In this document: one piece after another, positions 53,263-63,830 of the stretch
How positions within the stretch are numbered: the first letter of the stretch is position 1
How the letters are laid out: the number at the start of each line of letters is the position of its first letter
Assembly (NCBI RefSeq): GCF_004328625.1
Contig: NZ_CP032229.1
Coordinates: 5,642,001 to 5,706,000 of the forward strand
Length of the DNA stretch: 64,000 bases
Origin: Streptomyces seoulensis
GTDB taxonomy: Bacteria > Actinomycetota > Actinomycetes > Streptomycetales > Streptomycetaceae
Reading direction: 5' to 3'
Notes under the pieces: model-generated
Told to the model about the DNA's origin: nothing
The model's input: only the letters and a program-made list of their open reading frames with translations
The model's database searches: none
Made by a program: the position numbers and the translations under genes

Positions 53263-54147
53263 CTACCGCTCCAGCAGCATCCTCTGCAGCTCCCTGGCCC
53301 CCCGAGGCGGAGCCACGTCGCTTCGGTGGGCCAGGGCGATGGTGCGGGAGAGGCCGGGGCGGGCCAGCGGGGTCACCCGGAGGCCCCGGCCTGCGCGGCT
53401 GGCCACCATGCGAGGGACGACGGCCACACCGAGCCCCGCCCGGACGAACCCGAGGACCGCGTCCATCTCGCCCCCCTCCACGGCGAACTCCGGCTCGAAG
53501 CCGGCGGAGCGGCACGCGTTGACGGTGAGCTCGCGGAGGTCGTAGCCGTGGCGGAACATCACCAGGCGCTCGTTCTCGAGGTCGGAGATCTCCACGGTGG
53601 GGCGCCCTCCGCCGGGGGCCGGTGCCTCGGGGGAGGAGACCACGACCAGGTCCTCCCGCAGCAGCTCGACCGTGGTCAGGGCGGGTGCCGGGGCCGGGAG
53701 GGGGAGGACGATCAGGGCGAGGTCGAGCGCGCCGCGGGCGAGTTCGCGGACGAGGTCGCGGGAGCCGCTCTCCTGGACCAGGAGCTGGATGCCCGGATAG
53801 CGGTCGTGGAAGGCGCGCAGCACGTCCGGCAGCAGGCCCGTACAGAGGCTCGGGGTGGCGCCGAGCCGGACCCGGCCGCGCCGGAGCTGGACCAGTTCCT
53901 GCACCTCGTGGCGGGCGGTGTCCGCGTCCGCGAGGATGCGGCGGGCCAGCGGCAGCAGCGCCTCGCCCGCGTCGGTCAGCGCGATGTTGCCCCGCGCCCG
54001 GACGAACAGATCCGCGCCCAGCTCCCGCTCCAGCGCCCTGATCTGCTGGGAGAGCGAGGGCTGCGCGACATGCACCCGCTCGGCGGCACGGGTGAAGTGC
54101 CGGGTCTCGGCCACGGCCACGAAGTACTGGAGCTGCTGGAACTGCAT
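53263..54147 (-). CDS. LysR family regulator divergent from sdh
   Basis: 294 aa. The HTH is FTRAAERVHVAQPSLSQQIR then ALERELGADLFVRARG. The effector part is VRLGATPSLCTGLLPDVLRA. It is divergent from sdhCAB, with a dyad in between, so it is likely to control succinate dehydrogenase expression. Converges with rmdA across 2 nt. Confidence 0.93.
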   Translation of the reverse strand: MQFQQLQYFVAVAETRHFTRAAERVHVAQPSLSQQIRALERELGADLFVRARGNIALTDAGEALLPLARRILADADTARHEVQELVQLRRGRVRLGATPSLCTGLLPDVLRAFHDRYPGIQLLVQESGSRDLVRELARGALDLALIVLPLPAPAPALTTVELLREDLVVVSSPEAPAPGGGRPTVEISDLENERLVMFRHGYDLRELTVNACRSAGFEPEFAVEGGEMDAVLGFVRAGLGVAVVPRMVASRAGRGLRVTPLARPGLSRTIALAHRSDVAPPRGARELQRMLLER

Positions 54148-54164
54148 CCCTCAAGGATAGCCAG

Positions 54165-54193
54165 AGACTATGGAAACCAGCCGATCCATGTCT
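54165..54193. promoter_or_regulatory. LysR-sdh intergenic dyad
   Basis: AGACTATGGA (54165-54174) and TCCATGTCT (54185-54193) form an inverted repeat with one extra base, over a 10-nt spacer. It lies 18 nt upstream of the LysR start and 36 nt before sdhC. Candidate LysR-type site; it would overlap the sdh promoter. Confidence 0.5.
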
Positions 54194-54229
54194 TGGACCG
54201 ATCGGGCCGCCGGTCGTAACGTCCTGTCC

Positions 54230-54937
54230 ATGGCTCTGGCAACGCGGACGGACCGACGGCCGTCGATGGCGCGCACGGTCTGGGACAGCTCCGTCGGCAA
54301 GAAGACCGTGATGGCCGTCAGCGGCATCGTGATGCTGCTGTACCTGGTCGCGCACATGATCGGGAACCTGAAGATCTACTTCGGGGCCGGCGAATTCAAC
54401 AGCTACGCCCACTGGCTGCGCACGGTCGGCGAGCCGTTCATGCACTACGAGTGGACGCTCTGGATCATCCGGGTCGTCCTGGTCGTCGCGGTGGTCGCGC
54501 ACGCCACCGCCGCCTACCAGCTCAGCCGGCGCGACATCAAGGCCCGGCCCAGCAAGTACGTGCACAAGAAGGCGCGCACCAGCTACGCCACCCGGACCAT
54601 GCGCTGGGGCGGGATCATCCTCGGCCTCTTCATCGTCTGGCACCTGCTGGACCTGACCACCGGCACCGTGCACTCCGGCGGCTTCCAGGAGGGCCACCCG
54701 TACCAGAACGTGGTGGACACCTTCTCCACGTGGTACGGCGACGTCATCTACATCGTGGCGATGCTCGCCCTCGGCCTGCACATCCGGCACGGCTTCTGGA
54801 GCGCCGCCCAGACCCTCGGCGCCGGCGGCCGGAGTCGGGAACGGTTCCTGAAGGGTGCCGCAAACGTCCTCGCGCTGCTGCTCACGGCCGGTTTCATCGC
54901 CGTACCCGTGGGCGTCATGACCGGAGTGGTGAGCTGA
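54230..54937 (+). CDS. sdhC: Succinate dehydrogenase cytochrome b subunit
   Basis: 235 aa from ATG 54230; a start at 54170 or 54266 cannot be excluded. Five membrane segments are seen, first [20 protein letters not shown]. Heme ligand histidines are in [32 protein letters not shown] and [10 protein letters not shown]. This is the single-chain type-B cytochrome b558, as in Bacillus. It anchors SdhAB and reduces quinone. The sdhA start is 2 nt after its stop. Confidence 0.93.
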   Translation: MALATRTDRRPSMARTVWDSSVGKKTVMAVSGIVMLLYLVAHMIGNLKIYFGAGEFNSYAHWLRTVGEPFMHYEWTLWIIRVVLVVAVVAHATAAYQLSRRDIKARPSKYVHKKARTSYATRTMRWGGIILGLFIVWHLLDLTTGTVHSGGFQEGHPYQNVVDTFSTWYGDVIYIVAMLALGLHIRHGFWSAAQTLGAGGRSRERFLKGAANVLALLLTAGFIAVPVGVMTGVVS

Positions 54938-54939
54938 CC

Positions 54940-56882
<1,943 letters not shown>

Positions 56883-56886
<4 letters not shown>

Positions 56887-57632
56887 GGCTCACCCTGCGC
56901 GTCTGGCGCCAGCGGAACGCCGACACCGACGGCGCCATGTCCACCTACGAGGTGGACGGCATCTCGCCCGACATGTCCTTCCTGGAGATGCTGGACGTCC
57001 TGAACGAACGGCTCATCCTCGAGGGCGAGGACCCCGTCGCCTTCGACCACGACTGCCGCGAGGGCATCTGCGGCGCGTGCAGCCTCGTCATCAACGGCGA
57101 CGCCCACGGCCCCGAGCGCACCACCACCTGCCAGCTCCACATGCGGTCCTTCCGCGACGGCGACACCATCGACATCGAGCCCTGGCGGGCCGCCGCCTTC
57201 CCGGTGATCAAGGACCTGGTGGTGGACCGGTCCGCCTTCGACCGGATCATCCAGGCCGGCGGCTATGTCACCGCGCCCACGGGCGCCGCCCCGGAGGCGC
57301 ACGCCACGCCGGTGCCCAAGCCGGACGCCGACTTCGCCTTCGAGCACGCGGAGTGCATCGGCTGCGGGGCCTGCGTGGCGGCCTGTCCCAACGGCGCCGC
57401 GATGCTGTTCACCTCGGCCAAGGTCAACCACCTGAACGTCCTCCCGCAGGGCGCCCCCGAGCGGGAGACCCGGGTGCTGGACATGGTGGCCCAGATGGAC
57501 GCGGAGGGCTTCGGCGGCTGCACCCTGGCCGGCGAATGCGCCACCGCCTGCCCCAAGGGAATCCCGCTGTTCTCCATCACCGGCATGAACAAGGAGTGGC
57601 TGCGCGCCACCCGCAAGGCGGGCAAGCGGTAG
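56883..57632 (+). CDS. sdhB: Succinate dehydrogenase iron-sulfur subunit
   Basis: 249 aa. The [2Fe-2S] ligands are in [16 protein letters not shown] with the fourth Cys in TTTCQLHMR. The [4Fe-4S]/[3Fe-4S] parts are [17 protein letters not shown] and [11 protein letters not shown]. It carries electrons from SdhA FADH2 to cytochrome b. Starts by overlap with sdhA. A terminator follows. Confidence 0.96.
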
Positions 57633-57670
57633 CCGCCCCAGCAGACGTTCGCCGAAGGGGGCGGACGGGC

Positions 57671-57701
57671 GGGGCCGGGAGTGGTGCTCATCCCCGGCCC
57701 C
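57671..57701. terminator. sdh terminator (bidirectional)
   Basis: GGGGCCGGG (57671-57679) pairs with CCCGGCCCC (57693-57701) over a 13-nt loop. It lies 38 nt after the sdhB stop and also 20 nt from the stop of the convergent NlpC gene. Confidence 0.75.
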
Positions 57702-57720
57702 GTCTGCTGTGTTCCGGGGG

Positions 57721-59484
57721 TCAGATACGGCGGACCGTGTGCAGGGACGTCGCGTAGGTGCCGGTGCCGTCCAGGAGGGACGCGCCGCCGAGGTCGGACA
57801 TGGTGGGACCGTCGGCCGTCTTCCGGCTGGACAGGAAGCGCCGCTTGCCGTCGGCGTCCGGGCCGAGGTAGATCCCGACGTGGTCCACGGTCACCGTCGC
57901 GTGGTCGTCGCTGGAGTCGGCGTTGAACAGCACCAGGTCGCCGGGCTGGAGCAGCGCGGCGGCGGGCGGGGTGGTGCCGGTCGTCCGGTCGACGACGACA
58001 CCGGGCGCGTAGTCGACGATGTCACGTGACTTGCGCGGTATCCGCGTCCCCGAGGTGTCCGCGCCGGCCGCCAGCGGAACGCCCAGGTGGTAGCCGTAGA
58101 CCATCCGCGTGTAACCGGAGCAGTCCAGATTGCCGGCCTGCTTGCTGGAGGGCCCGGTGTAGGTGCCGTCGGGGAAGGTCCAGCCCACGTTCATGTACTC
58201 GTGGAAGTCGGCGCCCTCGTAGCGGTAGCCCTGCGGGTCCAGGTAGCCGTACCCGGACTCGCCCAGCACCTGCTTGCCCCGCGCGGGGCCGTCCCCGGCG
58301 GTGACCGCCGGGGCGCCGCCGAGGAACATCGCGGCGTACGCGAGCACGTCCGGTGCCGTCGACCCGGCCCAGCCGCGCACCGTGCGCTCCAGGTCGGCCG
58401 TCCAGGTGCCGTCGAAGGGCTCGGGCAGCACGCGCACCCAGTCGCCGTGGGTGACGGTCGGCGGGGTGTCCCAGTTCGCCGCGTCCACCTCGAAGCGGCT
58501 CACCTGGAGTCTCACCGGCAGGTTGGTGCAGCCCTGGTTGGCCAGCGCGCGCAGGCCCACCCGGCCCGCGCCGAAGGCGGAGTCCGTGACGTCCACCGCC
58601 CAGCCGGACGGCTCCGCCGTGCTCGTCCGCCATGCCTTGACCCTGATCCGGGTGCCCTCCCGGCGCACCCGGACCGTGAAGTCGGTGCCCGCCGGGACGC
58701 CGGTGGCGAGGGTGGCGGCCGTGGCGAGCTGGGTGACCGTGTCGGCGACCTCCTTCTCGACCCGCAGCTCCACCGCGCCGCTGGTCAGGAAGGAGAGCCG
58801 GGCGCGGTAGTTGTTGTGGGTGTCCTGGTAGCCGAAGGAGAGCGCGTAGGAGCACGCCTGGCCGGTGGGCACCTTGTCGAAGCGTGCGGTGGCGCGCACG
58901 TCCACATCGGCGATCCGGTCGTCCCGCAGGGTCGCGTGGCGGCTGGCGTAGTCGGTGGTCAGGGCGATGACGCCGGTGCCGGGCAGCACCGAGTAGTCGG
59001 TGTCGGCCGGGCCCAGCGTGGACCAGCTCCCGCCGCCCGGCGAGGTCCCCCAGTACGAGCGGTCGGCGGCCGGGAGCGAGGTGTCCGGCAGGGTGCGCCC
59101 GAAGTCGTCCACGAAGGGCCGCTTGTTCTCGGCGAACGTTCTGCGAGGGCCCGGCACCAGCACGGTCCGCGCGCCCCGGGTGAGCAGGGCGACCCGTCTG
59201 CCGCCGCTGGTTATCTCGGTGCGGGCCGGGGTGCCGGGCAGCACGGTGGCGGTGAGCGGTGTCGTGAGGGTGACCTGGGAGAAGTAGGAGGCGTCCAGCG
59301 GCGGCAGGGTCACCGAGGAGCGGGCCGAGGTCAGCCCGGCCGGGGCGGGCAGCGGGTCCACGGGCGTGGGCAGGGCGTCGGCCCGCGCGGGGGCGGTGGC
59401 CAGGGCGCCCAGGGGCAGAGAGGCGGCGGTGACGGCGAAGGCGGCCAGCAGACCGCGGCGCGAAGTGTGGATCATGAGACGCAT
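57721..59484 (-). CDS. Secreted NlpC/P60-type hydrolase with concanavalin-like insert
   Basis: 587 aa from ATG 59484 (an ATG at 59475 is close). Signal peptide: RGLLAAFAVTAASLPLGALA. Residues 150-330 form a jelly-roll lectin-like domain (FGRTLPDTSLPAADRSYWGT, YALSFGYQDTHNNYRARLSF, VGLRALANQGCTNLPVRLQV). The C-terminal 170 residues are NlpC/P60: GNLDCSGYTRMVYGYHLGVP with the Cys, and VDHVGIYLGPDADGKRRF with the His. It would cut a peptide link in the cell wall, guided by the lectin part. The first 140 residues (ARTEITSGGRRVALLTRGAR) are unassigned. Confidence 0.85.
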   Translation of the reverse strand: MRLMIHTSRRGLLAAFAVTAASLPLGALATAPARADALPTPVDPLPAPAGLTSARSSVTLPPLDASYFSQVTLTTPLTATVLPGTPARTEITSGGRRVALLTRGARTVLVPGPRRTFAENKRPFVDDFGRTLPDTSLPAADRSYWGTSPGGGSWSTLGPADTDYSVLPGTGVIALTTDYASRHATLRDDRIADVDVRATARFDKVPTGQACSYALSFGYQDTHNNYRARLSFLTSGAVELRVEKEVADTVTQLATAATLATGVPAGTDFTVRVRREGTRIRVKAWRTSTAEPSGWAVDVTDSAFGAGRVGLRALANQGCTNLPVRLQVSRFEVDAANWDTPPTVTHGDWVRVLPEPFDGTWTADLERTVRGWAGSTAPDVLAYAAMFLGGAPAVTAGDGPARGKQVLGESGYGYLDPQGYRYEGADFHEYMNVGWTFPDGTYTGPSSKQAGNLDCSGYTRMVYGYHLGVPLAAGADTSGTRIPRKSRDIVDYAPGVVVDRTTGTTPPAAALLQPGDLVLFNADSSDDHATVTVDHVGIYLGPDADGKRRFLSSRKTADGPTMSDLGGASLLDGTGTYATSLHTVRRI

Positions 59485-59575
59485 GATCCCGTATCCGGCC
59501 GCGCACACGACCGCGTCCGGCGCGGATCGGCTCCGAACCGGACGCGGACGCAGGTGTGGTGGGGTTCCGCGGGTC

Positions 59576-59770
59576 CTAGGACTGCGGCGGGTTGTCGCGG
59601 TGCTGCTGGGAGCCGAACTGGTCCCTCAGCTTGTCCTGAGCGGTGTCGACCTGGGACTGGTGCTTGTTGCCGGTCCGCTGGTCGAGGTAGTCGCCGCCCC
59701 TGTCGATGCCCTTGTCGGTCATGTCTTCGTGACCCTTGAGCATTCCCTTGATCTTGTCCATAAAGGACAT
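59576..59770 (-). CDS. Rv0909-family putative antitoxin-like protein
   Basis: 64 aa. It starts MSFMDKIKGMLKGHEDMTDK and ends in a Gln-rich tail (QSQVDTAQDKLRDQFGSQQH). This is the MT0933/Rv0909-type antitoxin family, small, helical and charged. The ribosome site CAGGAGGG is good. No toxin gene is beside it, so the antitoxin role is only by family name; in Streptomyces it is usually an orphan. Confidence 0.88.
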   Translation of the reverse strand: MSFMDKIKGMLKGHEDMTDKGIDRGGDYLDQRTGNKHQSQVDTAQDKLRDQFGSQQHRDNPPQS

Positions 59771-59877
59771 GGCAGCCCTCCTGGTCGCTTGAGGCTTCCC
59801 CTCCCAGGGTCACCGTCCCTGCCCGGGTTCGCATCTTGAGCGCCCGGCGGGCGTCGCGGCCGCCCTACAGTGGGTCT

Positions 59878-60369
59878 GTGGCTCACAGCAGCGAACGTCC
59901 GGTGACCGTGTTCGACCTCGACAACACCCTCGCGGACACCGCGCACCGCCAGCACTTCCTCAAGCGGCACCCGCGCGACTGGGACGGCTTCTTCGCCGCC
60001 GCGCCCCTCGACCCGCCGCTCGCCGAGGGCGTGGCGATGGCCCGTACCGCCGCTCGTACCTGCGACATCGTGTACCTCACCGGCCGCCCCGAGCGGTGCC
60101 GCCGGGACACCCTGGACTGGCTCGCCCTGCACCAACTCCCGGACGGGGAGCTGCACATGCGGCCGGGCCAGGACCGCAGGCCGGCCCGCACCACCAAGCT
60201 GGAGATCCTGCGCGGGCTCGCCCGGCGGCGGGAGGTGCTGGTCGTGGTGGACGACGACGAGCTGGTCTGCGACGCGGCCGAACGGGCAGGATTCGCCGTC
60301 GTACGGGCCCGCTGGGCCGAGTCCTCGGCCGCGCTGGAGCAGGCCCAGGAGCAGGAGGGGCGGACCTGA
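59878..60369 (+). CDS. HAD-superfamily phosphatase (PNKP-like)
   Basis: 163 aa from GTG 59878. The Asp nucleophile motif is VTVFDLDNTLADTAHR. Motif II is IVYLTGRPERCRRDTLDWLA. The later VVVDDDELVCDAAERAG gives the metal Asp pair. It looks like the polynucleotide kinase-type phosphatases of phage and bacteria, or an LNS2-like group. TACAGT lies 6 nt before the GTG and there is no ribosome site, so the transcript may be leaderless. Substrate unknown. Confidence 0.87.
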   Translation: MAHSSERPVTVFDLDNTLADTAHRQHFLKRHPRDWDGFFAAAPLDPPLAEGVAMARTAARTCDIVYLTGRPERCRRDTLDWLALHQLPDGELHMRPGQDRRPARTTKLEILRGLARRREVLVVVDDDELVCDAAERAGFAVVRARWAESSAALEQAQEQEGRT

Positions 60370-60389
60370 GGGGAGCCGGCTCAGACGGC

Positions 60390-60602
60390 TCAGACGTCCT
60401 CCAGGCGGAAGCCCACCTTCAGGCACACCTGGTACTTCTCGATCCGCCCGTTCTCGATCTGCCCCCGCACCTGGGTGACCTCGAACCAGTCCAGGTTGCG
60501 CAGGGTCTGGTCGGCACGGCCGATGGCGTTGCGGATGGCCTGGTCGACACCGTCGTTGGAGGTGCCGACGATCTCGCTGACCCGGTAGGTGTGGTTCGAC
60601 AT
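60390..60602 (-). CDS. Dodecin family flavin-binding protein
   Basis: 70 aa. Characteristic sequence MSNHTYRVSEIVGTSNDGVD, then AIRNAIGRADQTLRNLDWFE and VTQVRGQIENGRIEKYQVCL. Dodecins form hollow 12-mers that store riboflavin/FMN or CoA. Start at ATG 60602 with AGGAG 9 nt upstream. Converges with the HAD gene. Confidence 0.95.
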   Translation of the reverse strand: MSNHTYRVSEIVGTSNDGVDQAIRNAIGRADQTLRNLDWFEVTQVRGQIENGRIEKYQVCLKVGFRLEDV

Positions 60603-60760
60603 GGGCGGGTGCTCCTCTTCGCGGTACGGCAGGATGACGGCGCCCGGCTGCCCGGATCGAGCCGGTTTGTCGCGCCGTAATCCACCGTGCCGCATCCCCG
60701 CCCGGCGCGCGAGACGTCGCCCGCCGGGCGGGGAGTGGCCGGCCCCCGGTCGGCCGTCGG

Positions 60761-61720
60761 TCAGCGCGCCACGCTGAGCGACAGCGCGAACCGGTCCTCG
60801 GAGTCGGTCCACCAGTGGGTCAACTCCAGCCCCGCCTTATCCAGTTCGGCGGCGACGCCCTCCCGGCGGAACTTCGCCGAGACCTCGGTGCGCATCTCCT
60901 CACCGGCCGCGAAATCCACGACCATGCCGAGCGCCGGGATCTTCACCGTCTGCGCGGTACGCGAGCGCAGCCGCATCTCGATCCACTCCCGCTCGGGGTC
61001 CCAGCGGGCCACGTGGTCGAAGGCGTCCGGGTCGAAGTCGGCGCCCAGCTCCCGGTCGACCACGCTGAGCACGTTCTTGTTGAACGCGGCGGTCACCCCG
61101 GACGCGTCGTCGTACGCCCGGACCAGCACCGCCTCGTCCTTGACCAGGTCGGTGCCGAGCAGCAGCCCGTCGCCCGGCGCCAGCATGGCCCGCACGCCGG
61201 CCAGGAAGTCGGACCGCTCGGCCGGCAGCAGGTTGCCCAGCGTGCCGCCGAGGAAGGCGACCAGCCGGGGACCGGGCGTCTCGGGCAGCGTCATCGGCTG
61301 GGTGAAGTCCGCGATCAGCGCGTGCACCGCGAGACCGGGCCGCTCCCCGGTGAGCGCCTGCCCCGCCTGCACCAGCGCGCTCTCGCTGACGTCGACCGGG
61401 ACGTACGCCTCCAGCGAGGTCAGCGCGTCGATGAGAAGGCGGGTCTTGGTGGAGGAGCCCGACCCCAGCTCGATCAGGGTGCGCGCGCCGCTGGCCGCCG
61501 CGATCTCGCCGGAACGGTTCTGGAGGATCTCCCGCTCGGCCCGGGTCGGGTAGTACTCGTCCAGCTCCGTGATCCGCTCGAACAGCTCGCTGCCGCGCGC
61601 GTCGTAGAACCACTTGGGCGGCAGCGTCTTGGGGTCGGTGGAGAGGCCGTCGAGGACGTCGGCGCGCAGCGCGGCGTCGGTCGCGTCCTCGGGGAGGGTG
61701 CGGGTCACGTGCAGGCTCAC
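60761..61720 (-). CDS. egtD: L-histidine N-alpha-methyltransferase
   Basis: 319 aa from GTG 61720, overlapping the egtC stop (GTGA). AAGGAG lies 8 nt upstream. It trimethylates histidine to hercynine with SAM. Motifs: PPKWFYDARGSELFERITEL then EYYPTRAEREIL (the DUF2260-type start), the SAM loop LIELGSGSSTKTRLLIDAL, FLGGTLGNLLPAERS and LLGTDLVKDEAVLVRAYDD. It is the last gene of the egt operon and the last step listed here that starts the hercynine branch. Confidence 0.96.
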   Translation of the reverse strand: MSLHVTRTLPEDATDAALRADVLDGLSTDPKTLPPKWFYDARGSELFERITELDEYYPTRAEREILQNRSGEIAAASGARTLIELGSGSSTKTRLLIDALTSLEAYVPVDVSESALVQAGQALTGERPGLAVHALIADFTQPMTLPETPGPRLVAFLGGTLGNLLPAERSDFLAGVRAMLAPGDGLLLGTDLVKDEAVLVRAYDDASGVTAAFNKNVLSVVDRELGADFDPDAFDHVARWDPEREWIEMRLRSRTAQTVKIPALGMVVDFAAGEEMRTEVSAKFRREGVAAELDKAGLELTHWWTDSEDRFALSLSVAR

Positions 61721-62496
61721 GTGCAGGGCTCCTTCGGTGACACGGACACGAGGTCCTCGACGGGGTCGAGCCGTACCTCGGTACGGCTCGCGGTGACCAC
61801 GGTGCGGTCGGGGACCTCCCGCCACAGCGGTTCGTCGTCGTACGGCTCGGAGGCGACGATCACGGCGTGTCCCGGCTCCGCGCGGTACCAGAGGCTGTCG
61901 CCCCAGGCGGTCGCGGTGACGGTGTCGCCGTCGGTCAGCAGCAAGTTGAGACGGGAGGCGGGCGCGGCCTCGGCCAGTTGGCGTACGGCTCCGGCGAGGG
62001 CGTGCTCCGCAGCCTCGCCCGACCTGAGCCGGTGCAGGACCAGCGCCCAGACGAACGCCGAGTCGGTGCGCGCCTGGAGCGACAGCACATCGACCGGGGG
62101 CAGCAGGGAGACCAGCGGCGCGGCCGCGTCGGGCCAGCCGGCGACCGCACCGTTGTGGCTGAACAGCCAGCGCCCCGAGGCGAACGGCGCCGCCGCGGCC
62201 TCCGCGTCCGCGCCGGTCAGCGTGGCGTCGCGCACGGCGGCCAGCACCGCGCCCGAGCGGACCACACGGGCCAGGTCCAGCAGCGACTGGTCCGCCCAGA
62301 TCGGCCCGGAGCGCCGGTAGCGGGCCGGCACCGGGTCGCCGTCCGCGTACCACCCCACCCCGAACCCGTCGGCGTTCACCGTGCCGTTGCGCTGGTGCCG
62401 GGGCGCCCAGGACTGCCGGTACAGGCTGTGCGGCGGGTCCAGCAGCAGGTGCTTCAGCGGCTGCTCGGGGCCGAGGTAGGCCAGGTGGCGGCACAT
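61717..62496 (-). CDS. egtC: Ergothioneine biosynthesis glutamine amidotransferase-like hydrolase
   Basis: 259 aa. The N-terminal nucleophile Cys2 is present (MCRHLAYLGP). It is a class II glutamine amidotransferase fold with NGTVNADGFGVGWYA, FSHNGAVAGW and RTDSAFVWALV. It removes gamma-glutamate from the hercynyl-Glu-Cys sulfoxide intermediate. Both ends overlap neighbours by 4 nt (egtB ATGA; egtD GTGA), showing tight translational coupling. Confidence 0.95.
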   Translation of the reverse strand: MCRHLAYLGPEQPLKHLLLDPPHSLYRQSWAPRHQRNGTVNADGFGVGWYADGDPVPARYRRSGPIWADQSLLDLARVVRSGAVLAAVRDATLTGADAEAAAAPFASGRWLFSHNGAVAGWPDAAAPLVSLLPPVDVLSLQARTDSAFVWALVLHRLRSGEAAEHALAGAVRQLAEAAPASRLNLLLTDGDTVTATAWGDSLWYRAEPGHAVIVASEPYDDEPLWREVPDRTVVTASRTEVRLDPVEDLVSVSPKEPCT

Positions 62497-63830
62497 CAGT
62501 CGGACTCCGAGCGGGCGGTGCGGAACCCGGCGAAGATCTGCCGCCGTATCGGATAGTCCCAGTTGCGGAACGTGCCCCGGCAGGCCACCGCGTCCACGGC
62601 GAAGGAACCGCCACGCATGATCTTGTAGTCCGGCCCGAAGAACACCTCCGAGTACTCCCGGTACGGGAACGCGGCGAACCCCGGATACGGTTCGAGGTCG
62701 CTCGACGTCCACTCCCAGACGTCCCCGATCAACTGCCGTACCCCGAGCGGTGATTCACCGGCCGGGTAGCTGCCGACGGGGGCGGGGGAGAGGTGCCGCT
62801 GGCCCAGGTTGGCGTGCTCCGGGCCCGGGTCGGCGTCGCCCCACGGGTAGCGGGTGGAGCGGCCGGTGGCCGGGTCGTGCCGGGCCGCCTTCTCCCACTC
62901 CGCCTCGGTGGGCAGCCTGCGCCCGGCCCAGCGTGCGTACGCGTCCGCCTCGTACCAGGACACGTGCAGCACCGGCTCCTCGGGCGGCACCACCTCGGTG
63001 ACCCCGAACCGGCGCCGCAGCCACTGGTGGCCCTCCCGGCGCCAGTACAGCGGCGCCTTCAGGGAGTTGCGCCGTACGTGCGCCCAGCCCTCCGGGGTCC
63101 ACCAGCGCTCGGTGTCGTAGCCGCCGTCCGCGATGAACGCCTGGTAGGCCGCGTTCGTCACCGGCACCGTGTCGATCCAGTACGGCGCCACCTCCCGTAC
63201 GTGCGCCGGGCGTTCGTTGTCCAGCGCCCAGGGCTCGGTGGAGGTGCCCATGGTGAACGGGCCGCCGGGGACCCGGACTTCGGCCGGGCCGGTGTAGGGC
63301 GGCACCGGGTCGTGCGCGGGCGCGGTCAGCGCGGCCGGGCCGGTGCGGAGCTGATGGGTGATCAGCATCGTCTCGTCGTGCTGCTGTTCGTGCTGGGCGA
63401 TCATCCCGAAGGCGAACCCCGCCTCGGTGAGCCGGCTGCCGCCCTCGAAGTCGGCGCCCTCCAGCAGGTCCAGCGCCCGCCCGCGCACCTCGGCCGCGTA
63501 CTTCCGCGCCTCCTCGGGCGGGAGCAGCGGCAGCGAGGGGCGTTCGGAGCGCGGGTGCTCGAAGGCGTCGTACAGCACGTCGATGTCGGGCCGCATCGCC
63601 TCCCGGCCGCCGACGTTGCGCAGCAGCCACAGCTCCTCCTGGTTGCCGATGTGCGCGAGATCCCAGACCAGGGGCGACATCAGCGGGGAGTGCTGGGCGG
63701 TGAGGTCAGGGTCCTCGACGCAGCTGGTCAGCAGGGTGGTGCGGTCGCGGGCGGTGACCAGCGAGGCGAGCAGCCGCTCGCGCAGCGTCTCGGTGCCGGC
63801 CGCCGTCGTCCCGCTCTCCTGGGCGGTCAT
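62496..63830 (-). CDS. egtB: Ergothioneine sulfoxide synthase
   Basis: 444 aa from ATG 63830. N-terminal DinB_2 part has the iron-binding histidines: LAHIGNQEELWL and AQHEQQHDETMLI (H-x3-H). The C-terminal FGE-sulfatase domain includes VRVPGGPFTMGT, SWYEADAYARWAGRRLPTE, AEWEKAARHD and GDVWEWTSSDLEPYPGF, ending GTFRNWDYPIRRQIFAGFR. It joins gamma-Glu-Cys to hercynine with O2. The ATG overlaps the egtA stop by ATGA. Confidence 0.96.
   Translation of the reverse strand: MTAQESGTTAAGTETLRERLLASLVTARDRTTLLTSCVEDPDLTAQHSPLMSPLVWDLAHIGNQEELWLLRNVGGREAMRPDIDVLYDAFEHPRSERPSLPLLPPEEARKYAAEVRGRALDLLEGADFEGGSRLTEAGFAFGMIAQHEQQHDETMLITHQLRTGPAALTAPAHDPVPPYTGPAEVRVPGGPFTMGTSTEPWALDNERPAHVREVAPYWIDTVPVTNAAYQAFIADGGYDTERWWTPEGWAHVRRNSLKAPLYWRREGHQWLRRRFGVTEVVPPEEPVLHVSWYEADAYARWAGRRLPTEAEWEKAARHDPATGRSTRYPWGDADPGPEHANLGQRHLSPAPVGSYPAGESPLGVRQLIGDVWEWTSSDLEPYPGFAAFPYREYSEVFFGPDYKIMRGGSFAVDAVACRGTFRNWDYPIRRQIFAGFRTARSESD

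Noticed and set aside
50627..54790. 1387-aa minus-strand open frame
   Set aside because: Spans antisense to the methyltransferase, rmdA and the sdhC end, and crosses the LysR gene in another frame. It reflects third-position GC bias only.
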